A stretch of DNA of 64,000 nucleotides from positions 11,425,967 to 11,489,966 of the forward strand of contig CM077832.1 of the NCBI GenBank assembly GCA_039720395.1, given 5' to 3'. This stretch comes from Liquidambar formosana (taxonomy: Eukaryota; Streptophyta; Magnoliopsida; Saxifragales; Altingiaceae). Positions within the stretch are counted from its first letter, which is position 1. Every line of letters starts with the position of its first letter. Under the pieces are notes generated by a model. The model was not told the origin of the DNA. It searched no databases and was given only the letters and a program-made list of their open reading frames with translations. Shown here piece by piece: positions 34,401-46,809 of the stretch. Position numbers and translations under genes: made by a program.

Positions 34401-37147
34401 GCAATACTATAAACTCATAGTTGCCTTGTCTAATACAAATCACAAAGAAAGAAAAAAGAACTTAATGAAAGCAGTAAAGCCCTTGGTGGTAAAAGGAAAA
34501 CCCTACATAAATGCAAACTCTACTCATACATCAACCAAAATCCTTCTGGTTAGTGGCAAAAATACCTTTACCAGCAAATATCATTCAATGAAATAAAATG
34601 GAGGTTAATAAACTTCATTGTATAAAGTATAAACCACAATAAATTTTCTCTTCCATTATTTGGGTGTATAACTTCCATTTTCCAACTTTAGTTGAAATTT
34701 CATTGCTTTGTTGGGACAAAAATTGAAGTTTATGTCATTCACCTCACTTACCTCACTCATGCAGCTCATCCTCCACTAACCAGAACTATTAACAAATATC
34801 TGGTCAGAATAGAACCACTCATGCCTAGTTTCCCCCAGTATGGGCTGTTGAGCTAAAAATTAAACATATTTAAAATTTTAAAAAAAGATTCTTGTAGCCA
34901 ACCCCAAGTAGTTGGATGGAAGGCTTTGTTGAGTTGAGTTGACTATGTACTGTTTAGCTACCATCTTCTTCTATAATTAGGCAAACTAAGAAAATTTGTT
35001 ACAATCACACTTAGTACATATAAATTCAAAACATCATTGCTTCAGCTGAAGATATGAAATTCCATATGCTGAAATGGTAGAGCAAGAATGCTAGTACCAT
35101 ATTGTACAGAAGAATTACAATCAAAATTTATAGTTTAAAAAAATAAAAGGCATATTATAAAAACCATGTATTTGAAATAAAAATTTACCATATAGACCTT
35201 TACAGAAGAATAGCAATCAAATTTCAAAGACTACAATATACAAGAAATAAACCCTGAATAACAAGTAAACAACTAGCACATTGATTATACACTACAATAT
35301 TGAACTCAACTCAACAAAGCCTCAATCCCAACTACGTAGGGTTGGCTACATGAATCCTTCTACGTCATTCAATTCTATCAAGGGCTCTATCATAGTATAA
35401 ATCCTTAACACACATGTACTTTCTGACCACCTCTAACCAAGTTATTTTGTGCCTTCCACTTATCCTTTTGAGACCTTCAACTTGAATCAAGTCACCCTTT
35501 CATACAAGTACACCCCATAGGACTTCATATGACCAAACCATCTTGAACAATTTTCCCTCATCTTCTCCCCTCTTTTCTTTTTTTTTTTTTGCTAGGGCCT
35601 TCATGTTCTCCTCGATTGAAACTACTCTTACCTTCTCACAAATGCCTTCATTTCTTGTTTTATCTTTCCTCGTATTACCACTAATCCATCTTAACATCCT
35701 AATCTTGGTAACATTCATTTTCTACACATATTATTTCTCAATTGTCCAACATTCAATACCATAAAGCATATTCGGTCTTATAGCCATCTTGTAAAATTTT
35801 CTTTTAACTTGATAGATACTCTAAAATCACACAGCAACCCAAATGCATTTCTCCACTTCATCCATCCTACACTAATTTTATAGGCAAAGTCCCCCACAAT
35901 CTCTCCAACTTTATAGATAATTGATCAAAAATGTTGAAAATGGTGACTTTTAGGTATCTCTTGTCCATCATTTTGCACCAAGCCCTCATTTCTATTCCTA
36001 GTTTGATTAAATTCACATTTCATATATTCCATTTTAGTCCTACTTAACCTAAGGCCTTGAGATTCTTGGGTGTTTCTCCATAATTCCAACTTCAAATTCA
36101 CCCTACTCCAGTTCATCAACTAATACTGTATCACCAACAAATACCATACACCATGGGAGATCTTCTTGAATATTACTAGTCAGTTCCTTCGTAACTAAAG
36201 CAATTGTACACAATAATAGGAATCAGAATTCCAACAATAACAACCAAGAAGGAAAAAACCAAGATGAGAAAAATGTATTTGAAGAATAAAAGTAGCACAG
36301 AGACTTTTATAAAAGAACATCAGTCAAATTCAAAGACCCGGATGAGAAAGACCCAAAATTTAATAGAATGAATGTACAATATAGAATTGGGCACAAGTAT
36401 CGCAATTAAAACTGAAAGATCTGCATGTGAAAAAGCTAAATTGTTAAGGCTATATGTCCTACATTAAAATGTACACAAGAAATGCAATAAATTTTCAAAG
36501 ATCCACAAGAGAAAAACCGTAATTATGAATGAATCAGTGCACCTTAGAGATTTGTGGATAAGAATCGCAAGAAAAATCCAAAACTCCAGATGAAAGATAC
36601 CATGAATTTACAGAAAAACTGTACCATATACATTCGTAGAATGCAATTGCAATAAAAATTCAAAGACCTACATAAAAATAAATAAATAAAAAACCCTCTG
36701 AAAATGAAGAAAATCTTTACCACATAAAATTATGCAGAACAATTAAATTTTTCAAAGACACATATGACAAAAAACACTAAATTCAGAACGGTAAAAGTCT
36801 TATATAGAATTTTACGGAAGAATTACAATCAAGATTCCAAGACCCGCATGACAAAATACCTGTTCACGAGTTGCAGAGTGAGCGTTCAATTGGAGAGCAA
36901 GAGCAGCGTTTGAAGCGACGGAATGGGCGTGGAGGTGAGGGAGGCGTTGTGAGATGTCAGGGGGAGGGATTCTGAGCCGTAGATCTTGGATCGAACGGCT
37001 CAGAGAAGCTGCTTTCCAATCCAACTCTCTGGCGTACTTCTGCTGTTCAGGAGTAAAAATTAGGGGGATTGCATTTGGGTCGTCGTCCTCGTTGCTTTGC
37101 CCACCTCCTCCTACTACGTCCGCTGCCCATGCTAGCAAACCAGCCAT
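25406..37147 (-). CDS. Coiled-coil tail-anchored protein, plant ELKS/Rab6-interacting/CAST-like
   Basis: Six coding exons read leftward: 37,147-36,860, 34,295-34,173, 33,940-33,752, 33,642-33,560, 25,903-25,839 and 25,711-25,406, all with GT-AG borders. Exon 1 starts MAGLLAWAADVVGGGG and has a plant-typical acidic/Pro segment. Exons 2-5 are heptad-rich coiled coil (EENAAYEKAISNCENKIQEK; LHSLIEQLAAKQAQAEGLV). Exon 6 ends with a single hydrophobic tail segment (LMLLRSAFVLYILALNILVF), implying a tail anchor facing the cytosol. I recognise the pattern of small plant proteins annotated ELKS/Rab6-interacting/CAST family; the biochemical role is not established from sequence. As joined, exon 4 plus exon 5 are one base out of frame: either an extra G near 33,570, or use of an acceptor 7 nt inside exon 5. 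The 7.7-kb fourth intron and 2.6-kb first intron are swollen by transposons. Total is about 350 aa. Confidence 0.72.
27010..27225. repeat. Left-arm array of TATAGTCGACTATA palindromes
   Basis: About seven perfect or near-perfect copies of the 14-bp palindrome (or half-variants such as TATAGTCGACTGGC) lie between 27,010 and 27,210. They mirror the set in the right arm. Spacing is irregular, about 20-60 bp. Confidence 0.75.
28423..29152. mobile_element. Nested TIR transposon rich in GATATATCG motifs
   Basis: Begins CCAAGGACTT and ends AAGTCCTTGG (inverted). The subterminal regions, 28,437-28,640 and 29,045-29,140, are packed with variants of CGATATATCG. It interrupts the right arm of the Mutator-like element: the uninterrupted sequence GGTAACATCTTATTTG occurs intact in the neighbouring copies near 29,373 and 29,601. 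The flanks TAACAT and TAAATAT suggest a decayed 7-8 bp target duplication, so hAT is possible but not proven. No transposase. Confidence 0.65.
29159..29730. repeat. Tandem amplification (unit about 225 bp) in the right arm
   Basis: Segments starting TCTTATTTGAAATGGCC recur at about 29,159, 29,383 and 29,609. Each contains CATCAAAACATACGTAACTA-type sequence and a TATAGTCGACCATA variant. The left arm has only one such segment, so the amplification happened after the inverted repeat formed. Confidence 0.75.
29750..29890. repeat. Right-arm array of TATAGTCGACTATA palindromes
   Basis: Five or six variants of the same 14-bp palindrome as in the left arm, for example at about 29,763-29,800 and 29,874-29,889. 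They are arranged as the mirror image of the left set. Confidence 0.7.
30606..31072. mobile_element. hAT-like MITE in intron 4
   Basis: The ends are GGCTCCGTTTGTTCAACATAA on the left and, inverted, TTATGTTGAAACAAATAGAGCC on the right. The interior shows further inverted similarity (AAAACATGTT...). About 467 bp, no coding capacity. The GGCTCCGTTTG terminus is common in plant hAT MITEs, but the flanking 8 bp do not match clearly. Confidence 0.5.
31490..32760 (-). pseudogene. Decayed Ty3/gypsy retrotransposon pol fragment (RT and RNase H)
   Basis: On the minus strand, about 32,700-32,550 encodes a reverse-transcriptase piece (VMPFG...GAT...AMNAIF...IDDII). Then 32,419-32,330 encodes a NFLGFFIRQEGIHIDKNRAK-type RT segment, about 32,230-32,100 gives a FKW..SQ.AFDLIK connection, and 31,936-31,600 gives an RNase H-like stretch ending GQVLAKYLADHL. 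Frames are broken by stops and shifts, and no LTRs are evident. The motif order matches Ty3/gypsy pol. It is a dead relic inside intron 4 of the coiled-coil gene. Confidence 0.75.
34296..36859 (-). other. Intron 1 of the coiled-coil gene, with non-LTR retrotransposon debris
   Basis: 2.6-kb intron. A segment of 34,885-34,950 carries a plus-oriented tail (GTAGCCAACCCCAAGTAGTT...TTGTTGAGTTGAG), whose reverse complement recurs at 35,303-35,360. Apart from this and the RT fragment listed separately, the rest is AT-rich with no gene. Confidence 0.55.
35303..36180 (-). pseudogene. Non-LTR retrotransposon (RTE-like) reverse-transcriptase fragment
   Basis: Minus-strand frames give pieces typical of the C-terminal half of plant RTE-like elements: KLELWRNTQESQGLRLSRTKMEYM (about 36,100-36,000), then MNVTKIRMLRWISGNTRKDK (about 35,718-35,660) and a tail near 35,303 ending in TTGAGTTGAGTTCAA-like repeats. 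It is interrupted and truncated, with no intact ORF. Confidence 0.7.
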
Positions 37148-40100
37148 CCCTCTCTCTCCCTCTCACACACCAATTTAAGACTCAAACATGGCCCGTGTTG
37201 AAGCCGAATGGCCACAACCCCACAAGGCCATATATAACTAACCCTTTTTTTTTTATCTACCTCCCCTAAGAGCCATATATGACTTACATAATTTTATGAT
37301 TATGTTATTGGAAATTCATTGATTTGGTTAGCCCTTTCTTTTTTTTCTTTTTTTTTTGGTTATTAATGAACCTGTCTCAACCTCAATATTTTAATTTTTT
37401 TGTATATATGTTTCTATTGATCTTTATATAGAATTGAGGAGACTCTTATATATAGGGAATAAATTTATCGGATTTATCTATCAATTAATGTGATTTTAAA
37501 ATCATTTTGTAAGTTCATTGCGGGTCTTGTGAACCCAAATAACATGAAGGGTTGCAAGAGATTTAGAGTGTATTGAGTTTTAAAATCAAAATCTATCAAT
37601 GGTCTGTTGACCTAACAACATCTCTCCTCTTTTTAAAAACGAACAACCTTATTTCAAGTCCTTGAAGAATAATGAAATATTAATTGAAAAATTAGATCGA
37701 ACCAAGACATGTGAAATCCGGGCTTCACAACACATAGTAGTGCCTCCATGCTCCTCTCTCTCTCTCTCTCTCTCTCCTCCAAACTCCCATTCCCTCTCTT
37801 GGCCTCACTCTCCTTTTCTCTTCCTGTTGTTCTATCTGCTAGAGAATAAAATTGATCTTCTTTTTTCCCTTTTTTTCCTTTTTCTTTAAATAATTGATCG
37901 AGGTCGACACATTAATGCTGTCATTTTTCTGATCCAACATCTAAAATTGGCTTAGTACTCCAAATCTGTTAGCCAAAGTTTATTATCCAACTTAATTCAG
38001 TACAAGTTATGGGGTTCAATCCGAGTCCAAATTCCACTGAAAATAAATGACACATTTAAATTATAATTGCTTTAATTAATTATTTGATTGAACTTGCAAT
38101 CCACTAATTCTGGTCCATAAGTAAACCAATCCACGAATCCCATGGAGAATAATAAAATAAAAAATATTAAACAATGGGTACATAAGATTAAGGGGTCAAG
38201 TCCCAGATTCATCAATTCACCATGACACGCTTCTAGATCCCATTTTGGTAGCCGATTACATTAACAGTGTTGGACCTGGCTTGCCACGATAGTAGAACGA
38301 TCATGTCAAAGGAGATCTGCAAGACATTCAACCAAAAAAGGATGACTTTATATTAGAGGAAAAGGAAGCAATCCCTGAGAAAAGCCTAGACCTGTCAACA
38401 GATCGAATTCAAAAAAAAAAAAACAAAAAGAGACTGGCACTTCTGGAAAAGAGTTCACTGGATGCAGAGGTTTATCGACCGATTCTTGATTTCTCCATCT
38501 CTTCAGTCGACGTTAGATCCTTCATTGTCAAAAATCTCAAGAATAGCTCGATGAACCGCTGCACCCAGTGATGCTACAAGCACATCCTTCAAAAGGCCAG
38601 ACTAATTGTGAAACCAATGTAGACAACTCAAAAGGGGTTTTTTTTTTTTTTCCTTACTATTTATTAAATGATATTTTGAAAAACACAACCAAACGGTGCC
38701 TAAGTTATAAACCCCTCCTCCTCTCTTCTTTACAGAACCAAGATCTGTTTTTTCTTCCTCCTTTTTTTCTTTGCACCGATGTTGTGAGAGAGGTTACGTG
38801 CTTCGGCCGTTTTATAGAGGAAAAACAAGTCCAAAAATGGAAAGGAACTTCTACAAATTTAGTCTTTAGAATTTTTTATTTTACAGATATGTCTTGTCTT
38901 TAAATTTTTTCATTTTATAAGATATCCCTATGTTACAATATAATATTATACTTGGACATATATATCCCCAAAAATTTCAATGCAAAATATTTTAAATTAG
39001 TGCTATTCGAGAGTTCAGTATAAATTAAGAGTCAAAACTCAAAACTTTAATCTTTTAAGCTAATCTTTAGAAAACTTAAGAATTGTGTCAACTTGTGTCC
39101 CTTCATCTTAACCTTTCATTAGGTTGATGGAAAAATTTATCAAAATTTTAATACATTTTCTCCATGGAAAATCTCTAGTAGATTGAACTTTACATTATGA
39201 CCTATGCATAGGGTACAATCCTTAGGGCATAATCCTTTAATACATGGTGCTCATGCAAGAAAATCAACACTTGTTGACCTGAAAATCCCTATGTATAATA
39301 TATATATACACATATATATGTGTGTGTAACACATAGCTATGTGGAACATTTCCGTAAATACTTTTACTTTCCATAATTAGAATTTGGATAGTTTTATTCT
39401 TTATTTTGAAATAAAAGTGTCATATGAGATGTACAATTTAAATAATAATAATAAAAAAATCGCAACATTATAAGGAGATCAACATTGCAAGGGATATTAG
39501 CCTCATTAGTCCAAATATTAAGCTACGTTTGGTTGTCAAGAAACTTACGTAAAAAAGTGAAATGTAAGAAAATAAAGGAAAAGGAAAGTGAAAAAAAAAG
39601 TATGGAAATGCTAAAATCTGCTTTTCCCACAAATGTTTGATATAAGGAAGTTATAAAAATAAATAAATAAAAAATTGAAGTCCCAATTTTCCCATGATGC
39701 TTTTCTTACAAGATGTGCTGGAGTGCTTTGAGGGATTACAGTACGAAAATATCCAAAATATTCCTAAAAAAAATAATTTCATCTAAAAAAATTCATTGAA
39801 TAATTTTTCAATCAATCAATCAAACTAAAACAAAATTAAGTATATCCAAAAAATCAAACACCCTATTCAATTATATATATTACCCATCTTTAGGTAATCT
39901 GTCATTTATTACAATAAACAAAAATAGAAAAAGATGAAGAAACAAACAATTGTGAGAAAGGGCATTTTAGTGCAAAAAGTCCATCATTCAAATGGAATGG
40001 AATAGAAGTTAAGAATTTAGTATCTATGATAATATTTTTACTTTATTTGGGTCTGGTCAATAAAAATATTTTTGTGGGGTTTCTAGATAAAATTTTATTT

Positions 40101-43053
40101 TTTCAGAGGTATTTTAGATATTTACCCTTACATTTATGCTAATTAACTGTTTTTGCATCAAATAAATGGTGAGGGTATTCCTAAAATAAATGTTTGGATT
40201 GGCTTAAAGCAACTTTCCTTGTATAAAAAAGATGGACATAATTTGATTAATGACAAGAATAAAAGAAAGATGTAGATTTCCAAATCTCCTCATTTTGTAT
40301 CATATCTATGAAATTAATTGTCATTGCATTAAATGATATAAGCAAGTAGCGTTTCTAGAAACAACAATGCTAAGAAACTCATAATGGGTTTCTATAATAA
40401 AATAATAAATAATAAATAAAAACTTCCACCCTCACATAAAGAGTGGGATCCATGTTTTTAGGGGAATCGATATGTGTTTCTAAGTATTTTCCTTCTACTA
40501 GAAAATACAAAGGTGAGCAAGGATAGCATATGGTTGAGTAGAATTTTGGCTTAATTCTTTGTAAACCCACTCTCTCCTAAACCATACCCTTTCCATGAAC
40601 TTACATTTTGTGGTAAAATATTTTGTGATAATTGATTATAATCAATTACCACAAAATGTGGCTAAGTTATCGCAAAATATGATTAGTTACCACTCGGATA
40701 CAGTAGCCTTAAAGAATTTGGGATACCATAGAATTTCCCCAGAACTATAGGAATTAAAAAAGCCCTGGAAATAAAATGTGTTTACGTGGCAATAACGCTA
40801 TCCACTAAAAAAGCTCTTAATTTTTTATTTTTTTTACACTATTCACAAATTAAGGTCTTGTTGGCTTTTGTATTTCAAAAATAGCTTTCTAATTTCGAAG
40901 TAAAAAAGAAACATAAAATATTGTGAAAAACATATTGGGCAATGTGTTTTTCATTTCTTTCTTTCTAAATTCTTTTCTTGAAAATAACCCATCTATACTA
41001 TTATATAAAACCTAATTTGTTTTTGTGGCATATTCTCATTCTCTTTTCTCATTAACTATGACTCCATTTTTAAATTGATATGACACTTTCACATTACCTT
41101 AAGAAATTAATTTAAATAGGAAATCTATAAATATTGTCCTGACAGGTGGATAAATTATGTAGGAAATTCAAAAATCTTAAAAAGGAAAAATAATAATAAT
41201 TTTTTTTATTGAAAAAAAATAATAATAATAATTAAAGTATGGTAATATTGAATACAAAAATTACTATGCCTTCATTAAACCGTTAATACTCAAGAATCTT
41301 CGCAAGAAAAAGTAATAAATTATTTATATAGAAAATCTATTGACCTCACATGTGGATAAATTAAATAGGAAACTCAAAAATATTAAGAAGGAAAATAATA
41401 ATAATTAAGGGATCGCAATATTGAACAAAAAATATTACTATACCTAGCTTAATTAAATCAGTTTGACTCAAGAATCTTTAAAAGGAATATAATAATAATA
41501 ATTAAAATTTTATAATATTAAATACCCAATTTTTCATGGTTAATATACTATATAATATTATTGCATAAACTAGTTAGTAGATACTCGTACTATACCTATA
41601 TTATACCTGTATAATACACGTATGTACGGTTTTTTTGCTTTTTTGTTTTTAAATCCCGTTTACCATACAAAGTTCAAACATAATTAAAAATACTTGTTTT
41701 TTTATAGCAAATGTATAGTTCACGTATTTAGCGTATTTCATATTATACTATGTTAAAATGTTCTTAATTGTATTGTTGACAGTTCGACTTTTACTATAAT
41801 CATCGACAATATTATTGCTAATATTTAAAGAGTTCTTCTATATGGGATTACTCCATAGACCTACTAGAATAACCTACTAATGTGGAGTATTTCTATTGGT
41901 TTCTTAAAAAAATGAAAAGATAAACTGAAATTCCCAAATCCCCTAAAATCTGCCCCCACAATCACTCAATAACTACTCCTTACCATTTTTTTGAACAAAA
42001 ACAAACCCTTTACCATTTTTTAGCACGAAAATCATGAACCAAACATCTTATTCCTTCTTCAAACAAGCTACCTTCTTCGAGAACCCATCATTTGCGGGCT
42101 CCCCCGTCACTCTCTGGTTTATTGGTTTCTATGGTTGTCCTCCATCAAACTCAAGTTATTAAGAGACTATTGTTCTCTAGGTCTCTTGCTTCTCCTCCCA
42201 AACATAGAGTCTTCTTTCTCTAGTTATCCTCTATTTTATTAAGTTATACTAGTTTCTCGGTCGATGATTGCAACACGTTCCATGCGAAAATGATCCACAA
42301 TTTTGTGAACAAATTCTTGGAGTTGAACTGCCGAGGCCATAAAACTTAGAGGTACGGTGGCTATTTTCCACTTGTTTTTTGTGCTCGATGCCCCCCCCCC
42401 CTTTTTTTTTGTTCATGTGTCCTTAGAACTAATCTGAGATGGGTGATATCCATTGAAGCATAATTTTTTGAAAAAGATGGCATATTGCATCATCTGAATG
42501 CATAAATTATTATTTGACTGTTGCACTCAACTTTTAATTAAGTTATTATCTTAAGTATTTATTATGAGTTTTATTAGCTACCTACAGTCTTTGTTACATA
42601 TGATTGTTGCTAGCTAAAATTATTATGGAGTATAAAGTTTCCACTTCAAAAGTTGGGATGATTTATGGTTTGGTTTGTGAGCATGGCTAATTCCTTGTGG
42701 TTTGTGAGTTCTGAAAAGAACATTATGCACTTTTCCAGCTTCATTTGCCTCCACTTCAAGTTATCAAGTTGTCACATGGCTAATTCCTTGTGGTTTGTGA
42801 GTATTACCTAGGCCAAGAGAACTTGCTTAAAAAAAAAAAAAAAAAAAAAAAAAATTGGGTGAGGTTAATAAGATATCAAGTTATCAAGTTATTGCGTGTC
42901 TATAGTATCAAGTTACTAAGATTAATTTGTTAAGTTGTCTTAAACCACCCCACCCCCTAGAAAAAAAAATTGTGTGAGGTTAATAAGATATCAAGTTATC
43001 AAATTATCGCGTGTCTGTAGTATTGAGTTACCAAGATTAATTTATAAAGTTGT
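37148..43053. other. Long gene-free AT-rich region
   Basis: Contains the promoter side of the minus-strand gene, a (CT)n tract at 37,757-37,776, many A/T homopolymers, and a degenerate direct repeat of about 200 bp (GGTGGATAAATTA... near 41,147 and TGTGGATAAATTA... near 41,349, each followed by AATAATAATAATT). I found no gene, RNA or element with convincing ends in this 5.9 kb. Confidence 0.5.
42855..43053. repeat. Direct repeat of about 100 bp interrupted by a solo LTR
   Basis: GAGGTTAATAAGATATCAAGTTATCAA begins both copies (about 42,860 and 42,977; only the first 20 bases are strictly needed to recognise it). The first copy continues intact through AAGTTGTCTTAAA. The second copy stops at AAGTTGT, where the LTR inserts, and resumes as GTTGTCTTCAAA at 45,335. 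Confidence 0.7.
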
Positions 43054-43574
43054 TGTAATGCCCACACCATTTAATTAGGATAATCTCACCTTTAATGCAT
43101 GATTTGCATGTACTTTAGTTGATTTTTCGGGTATTGTGGTGCATAGGCATCACATGGGTACGATCTTGACATGTTTGTGACTTCACACTTTTAGAATGCT
43201 GAAATTTGGCTAAGTGTTGGGAAAAAATGGATTTTCAAAAAACTTCGTTTTTAAAGATAATTTTTGGCGGTAATGGAAGTTTATAATATTATAAGACATC
43301 TGTGATTTTATGGGATTTTATTATCACATTTCGATCGGTTTCCTCGTACGTTTGTTTTTGAAAAATCTGTCGGGAGTCGGATTTTGTACTAAAACTTGAA
43401 AATGAGATTTTGATATACTTGGAATTTGATTTTTTTGATATTTTATTTGAATTCAAATGGGGGGTTATTTGCTTATTTTCATTAAATAACTTAAAGTTTT
43501 TAATGAAAATAAGGCTGATGTCTGTGCTGATGGGGTGTAGCCTGACTAACTGTCAACTTTCAGCTGTCTGTGTG

Positions 43575-43721
43575 TTTCAGACGTCTGAAACACATTTCAG
43601 ACGTCTGAAAGTGACACTTCAGACGTCTGAAAGTAATTTTCAGACGTCTGAAAATTTCAGAGAATGATGATTTCTGAGGTTTAGTTTCAGACGTCTGAAA
43701 CTAATTTTCAGACGTCTGAAA
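43575..43721. repeat. Six-copy array of the palindrome TTTCAGACGTCTGAAA
   Basis: Copies are centred near 43,582, 43,602, 43,624, 43,646, 43,692 and 43,714, some extended symmetrically by one or two bases. Each contains GACGTC, an ACGT-core site of the type bound by plant bZIP factors. The array sits upstream of the likely transcription start of the LTR. Confidence 0.85.
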
Positions 43722-44619
43722 CCTTCGACTGGCAGTTTTTTTTTAAATAAAACAAATGACACAAGTGCCCTTCACCCCTTTTAAAACCCTCATCCCACGA
43801 CTTTTACAACCCATATTCATCATTTTACACTAAGAGAGCTTGAGAGAGAGAGAGAAGAGAGAGGAGAGAGAAAGGGAGTGTTTGGAGAGAGAAAATCACA
43901 TTTTCTCTTTCATGCATGGGTTTTTGACTCTCTCACCTCATATCAATGTTTGGATTCACGTTCTAAGAGCTGGATTTGAAGATCTACACGTGCTTGGAGA
44001 TGATTCAAGCCTGATCTGTGGAGTTTAGAGCTTATTCTCGTATTCTAGGCTCAGATCCGACCCTCCCAACACATTTTCTCTACGTTTGGTGCAACATACT
44101 TGAGGTAGGTGTAATTTTCATGGGTTTTAACCGTAGGGATGATAATGGGTTAGTATATAAGCCCATATACGTTGGATAAAAATGTATTTTGGGTGTTATT
44201 TACGAGTTTACGTGATATTTGGGTGGATTATCATGTATATTTTGTAATGCATGTACTGAGGGGTCTAGTTTACATAACCCTATAATTAGGAATATTACTT
44301 TTGGGAGTATATGGGTTGATATACTTGTCATATTTTGGTTTATTTTGAAGGTACATGCTATGTAAATTCTTGTGGGTCTAAATTTTACATGTTTTACATA
44401 GCTCTCACATGTTATATAATTATGAAATAATTATATATTGTTGATTTTTGGAATAACTGACACGTGTATGAGTTTTATGCTTTTCATGGCATTCATTGGC
44501 ATAAAATGCATGAAATGGACTTAATTAATTACTTGGTAAAAGTATATTAAAGGGTCATTGGATTTGGACTACTAGCGGTCAAGGGACTTAGCGGTGTTTT
44601 CCATTCCTTTGGTCCTGGG

Positions 44620-44700
44620 TACTTTCCGGTTCCAGGTAGGAACCCTTGTGTTCCCGAATCAGAGGCTACTTTCCGGTTCCAGGTAGGAACCCTTGTGTTG
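44620..44700. repeat. 48-bp-spaced direct repeat inside the solo LTR
   Basis: TACTTTCCGGTTCCAGGTAG plus the following GAACCCTTGTGTT occurs at 44,620 and again at 44,668. This is a small internal duplication. Confidence 0.85.
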
Positions 44701-45339
44701 TCCTCTTGGAGGTGGGTTTAAATCCTCCGTTTCCGCGCGAAGACTCCTGCGGGAGTGGTCGGTAATTATGGATTATGTTAAATGGACATGAGTCGTATAT
44801 CATTCATGACATTGCATGGGTTTTAATTACTTTAATCATGGTTTTAATTGGTTATATTATCATGCTTTGGTTATTTCTATATGAAGATTATATCTACTGA
44901 GTTTTATACTCACTCCTATGTTTTATAAACCCTTTTCAGATGATTTCATAGCTGGGGAGACCTCGCCTTGAGGTGTTATGCTTTGATGGGAAAAAATTTT
45001 AATATTATGGTTATGTATTAACTAAATACTTTGTATTCGGCCAATGGGCACTAGACATGTAATAACTTATGGTTTGTAATATTTTAATTTCGTAGGTCTC
45101 TTTATATGGTTTATTAAGCATGTGATGATACCAATGATGGATGGCAGGAGCTTTATAACTATTTTATACAGGGTTTTATTACGGTATGTTCCATTTACGA
45201 ATGGGTCATGCCGAAATTTTCATTGGAATTACAGGTTTTCTAACACGTGTTATTCACGTGTTTCCTAAATGATTTTCTTAATTAAATTGGTTTTATTAAT
45301 ATTGATCACGGCTTAATTAATTTGGGTCGTGACAGTTGT

Positions 45340-46809
45340 CTTCAAAAAAAATATAAAAAATGTATTCAAATACAAGGCCGAAATTGCACCTACTGGAAAA
45401 AAAAATGATGGGAACAACAAAATCAAACCACAAGTACTTCCTTTAAAAACATAGCACCCAACTGATTCAATCGTTTGCACCACCTATGTCTTTGCTAGTA
45501 GACCCAATCTTCCCGCCTTTGTTGCTATTGGACTTACAAATTATTTTCTCTTTTCTCTTCATGGGGGGACCCAAGTTATTAAGAGATACCTTTTTGGATT
45601 TATTAAGTTACAAAGTTATTAAAAGATATACCAAGTTATTAAGAGATATGCTATATGACAAATAAAACTATTCGAACACCTACAAAAACATAACACTATA
45701 CACATACCCGATTGCATCTGAAATAAATGAAGAAATGGCTGGTTTATGGAAGAAGGTGAGAGGACTACAATGGTGGGATTAAAACGCATAAGAGATTGTG
45801 GAAGAAAGAGACAATTACAATAATGGGAAAAAACATTTGATTTTCAGCAAATCATGGAACTTATATATTAAATATTGAATGAATCCCTAGAATCGTGGGA
45901 TGTAAGGATTAACTACTTATAAGATAATACTTTAAATAGATGTAGGCCAACTTGTTAGGCCAATTCGTTAGGCCTATATATCATTTTGCATATCTAAAAT
46001 ATCTAGATTTTTTATGTTTATTTTTATAAATCAAGATCTAATTTATAATTTTTATAATATAATTTCTATTTTTTTTGGGTTTGTTAAAGATTGGATGATT
46101 GTATCTATTCTTTTACTATATAGATTACGTTTCACATGATTTTAGGACAAAAAGAATAAAATAATTTAGGGAATGGAAATGTGAAAATATATATAGATCA
46201 CGACTTACATACTTATTAATTTTTGGTTATCTTCTTAGTCAAATTTTTGCTTCTTTGAGCAAATGTATAAAAACTAAAACAAAATAAAATATTAAAATTG
46301 ATTATTGTTTTATATATGATTAATTTTTACCAATATTTTATGAATATTTAAATAAAACAATATAAAAATAGTGATAACTAGTGATATACTAAATGAAATA
46401 ACGTAACATGCTCGCGTATTTTTTGTCCTGAATTTTTAATTAAAATTCGTATTGTACTCGTATATGCTCTTATCCATATTATTTTTGTTTCCCTTTTTTA
46501 TGCTGAATTTTTCATCATATTTTTGTCAAGAAAAACCGAATTATACTCCATACATATGACGTCCCATATTCTCCCATACCGTATTTTACTAACTATGTTG
46601 CATAATAATCATAAAATATTTTATGCAATTCCTCACCTTGAGTGGGTTACTATTCATATTTAATAAAACATAAATAATGATGTTCTTGATTATTATTTTA
46701 TGCTCAATAGAAATTGTCAATTTTCCAAGTTGATTACCAATTCTCAAAGAAAATATTACTTATACCAATTCCTTGCACAAATTCATATAGCAAACGATGT
46801 AACATATAA
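45340..46809. other. Gene-free AT-rich interval
   Basis: Several short repeats of AAGTTATTAAGAGATA (about 45,570-45,650), echoing the AAGTTATCAAG motifs before the solo LTR. No gene recognised. Confidence 0.5.

Larger units (their letters stand above)
43054..45334 (+). mobile_element. Solo LTR, 2.28 kb
   Basis: Begins TGTAATGCCC and ends GGGTCGTGACA, flanked by the 5-bp target duplication GTTGT (43,049-43,053 and 45,335-45,339). No PBS, internal region or second LTR is present, so it is the product of LTR-LTR recombination. The ends resemble LTRs of plant Ty3/gypsy chromoviruses, an inference from memory of their termini. The promoter-proximal part carries six copies of TTTCAGACGTCTGAAA and is followed by a GA-rich leader (43,840-43,880). 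Confidence 0.82.

Noticed and set aside
43575..43721. CRISPR-like array (regularly spaced palindromic repeats)
   Set aside because: The repeats are only 16 bp with spacers of 4-30 bp, in a plant solo LTR with clear target duplication and no cas genes. An enhancer-type repeat array explains it better.
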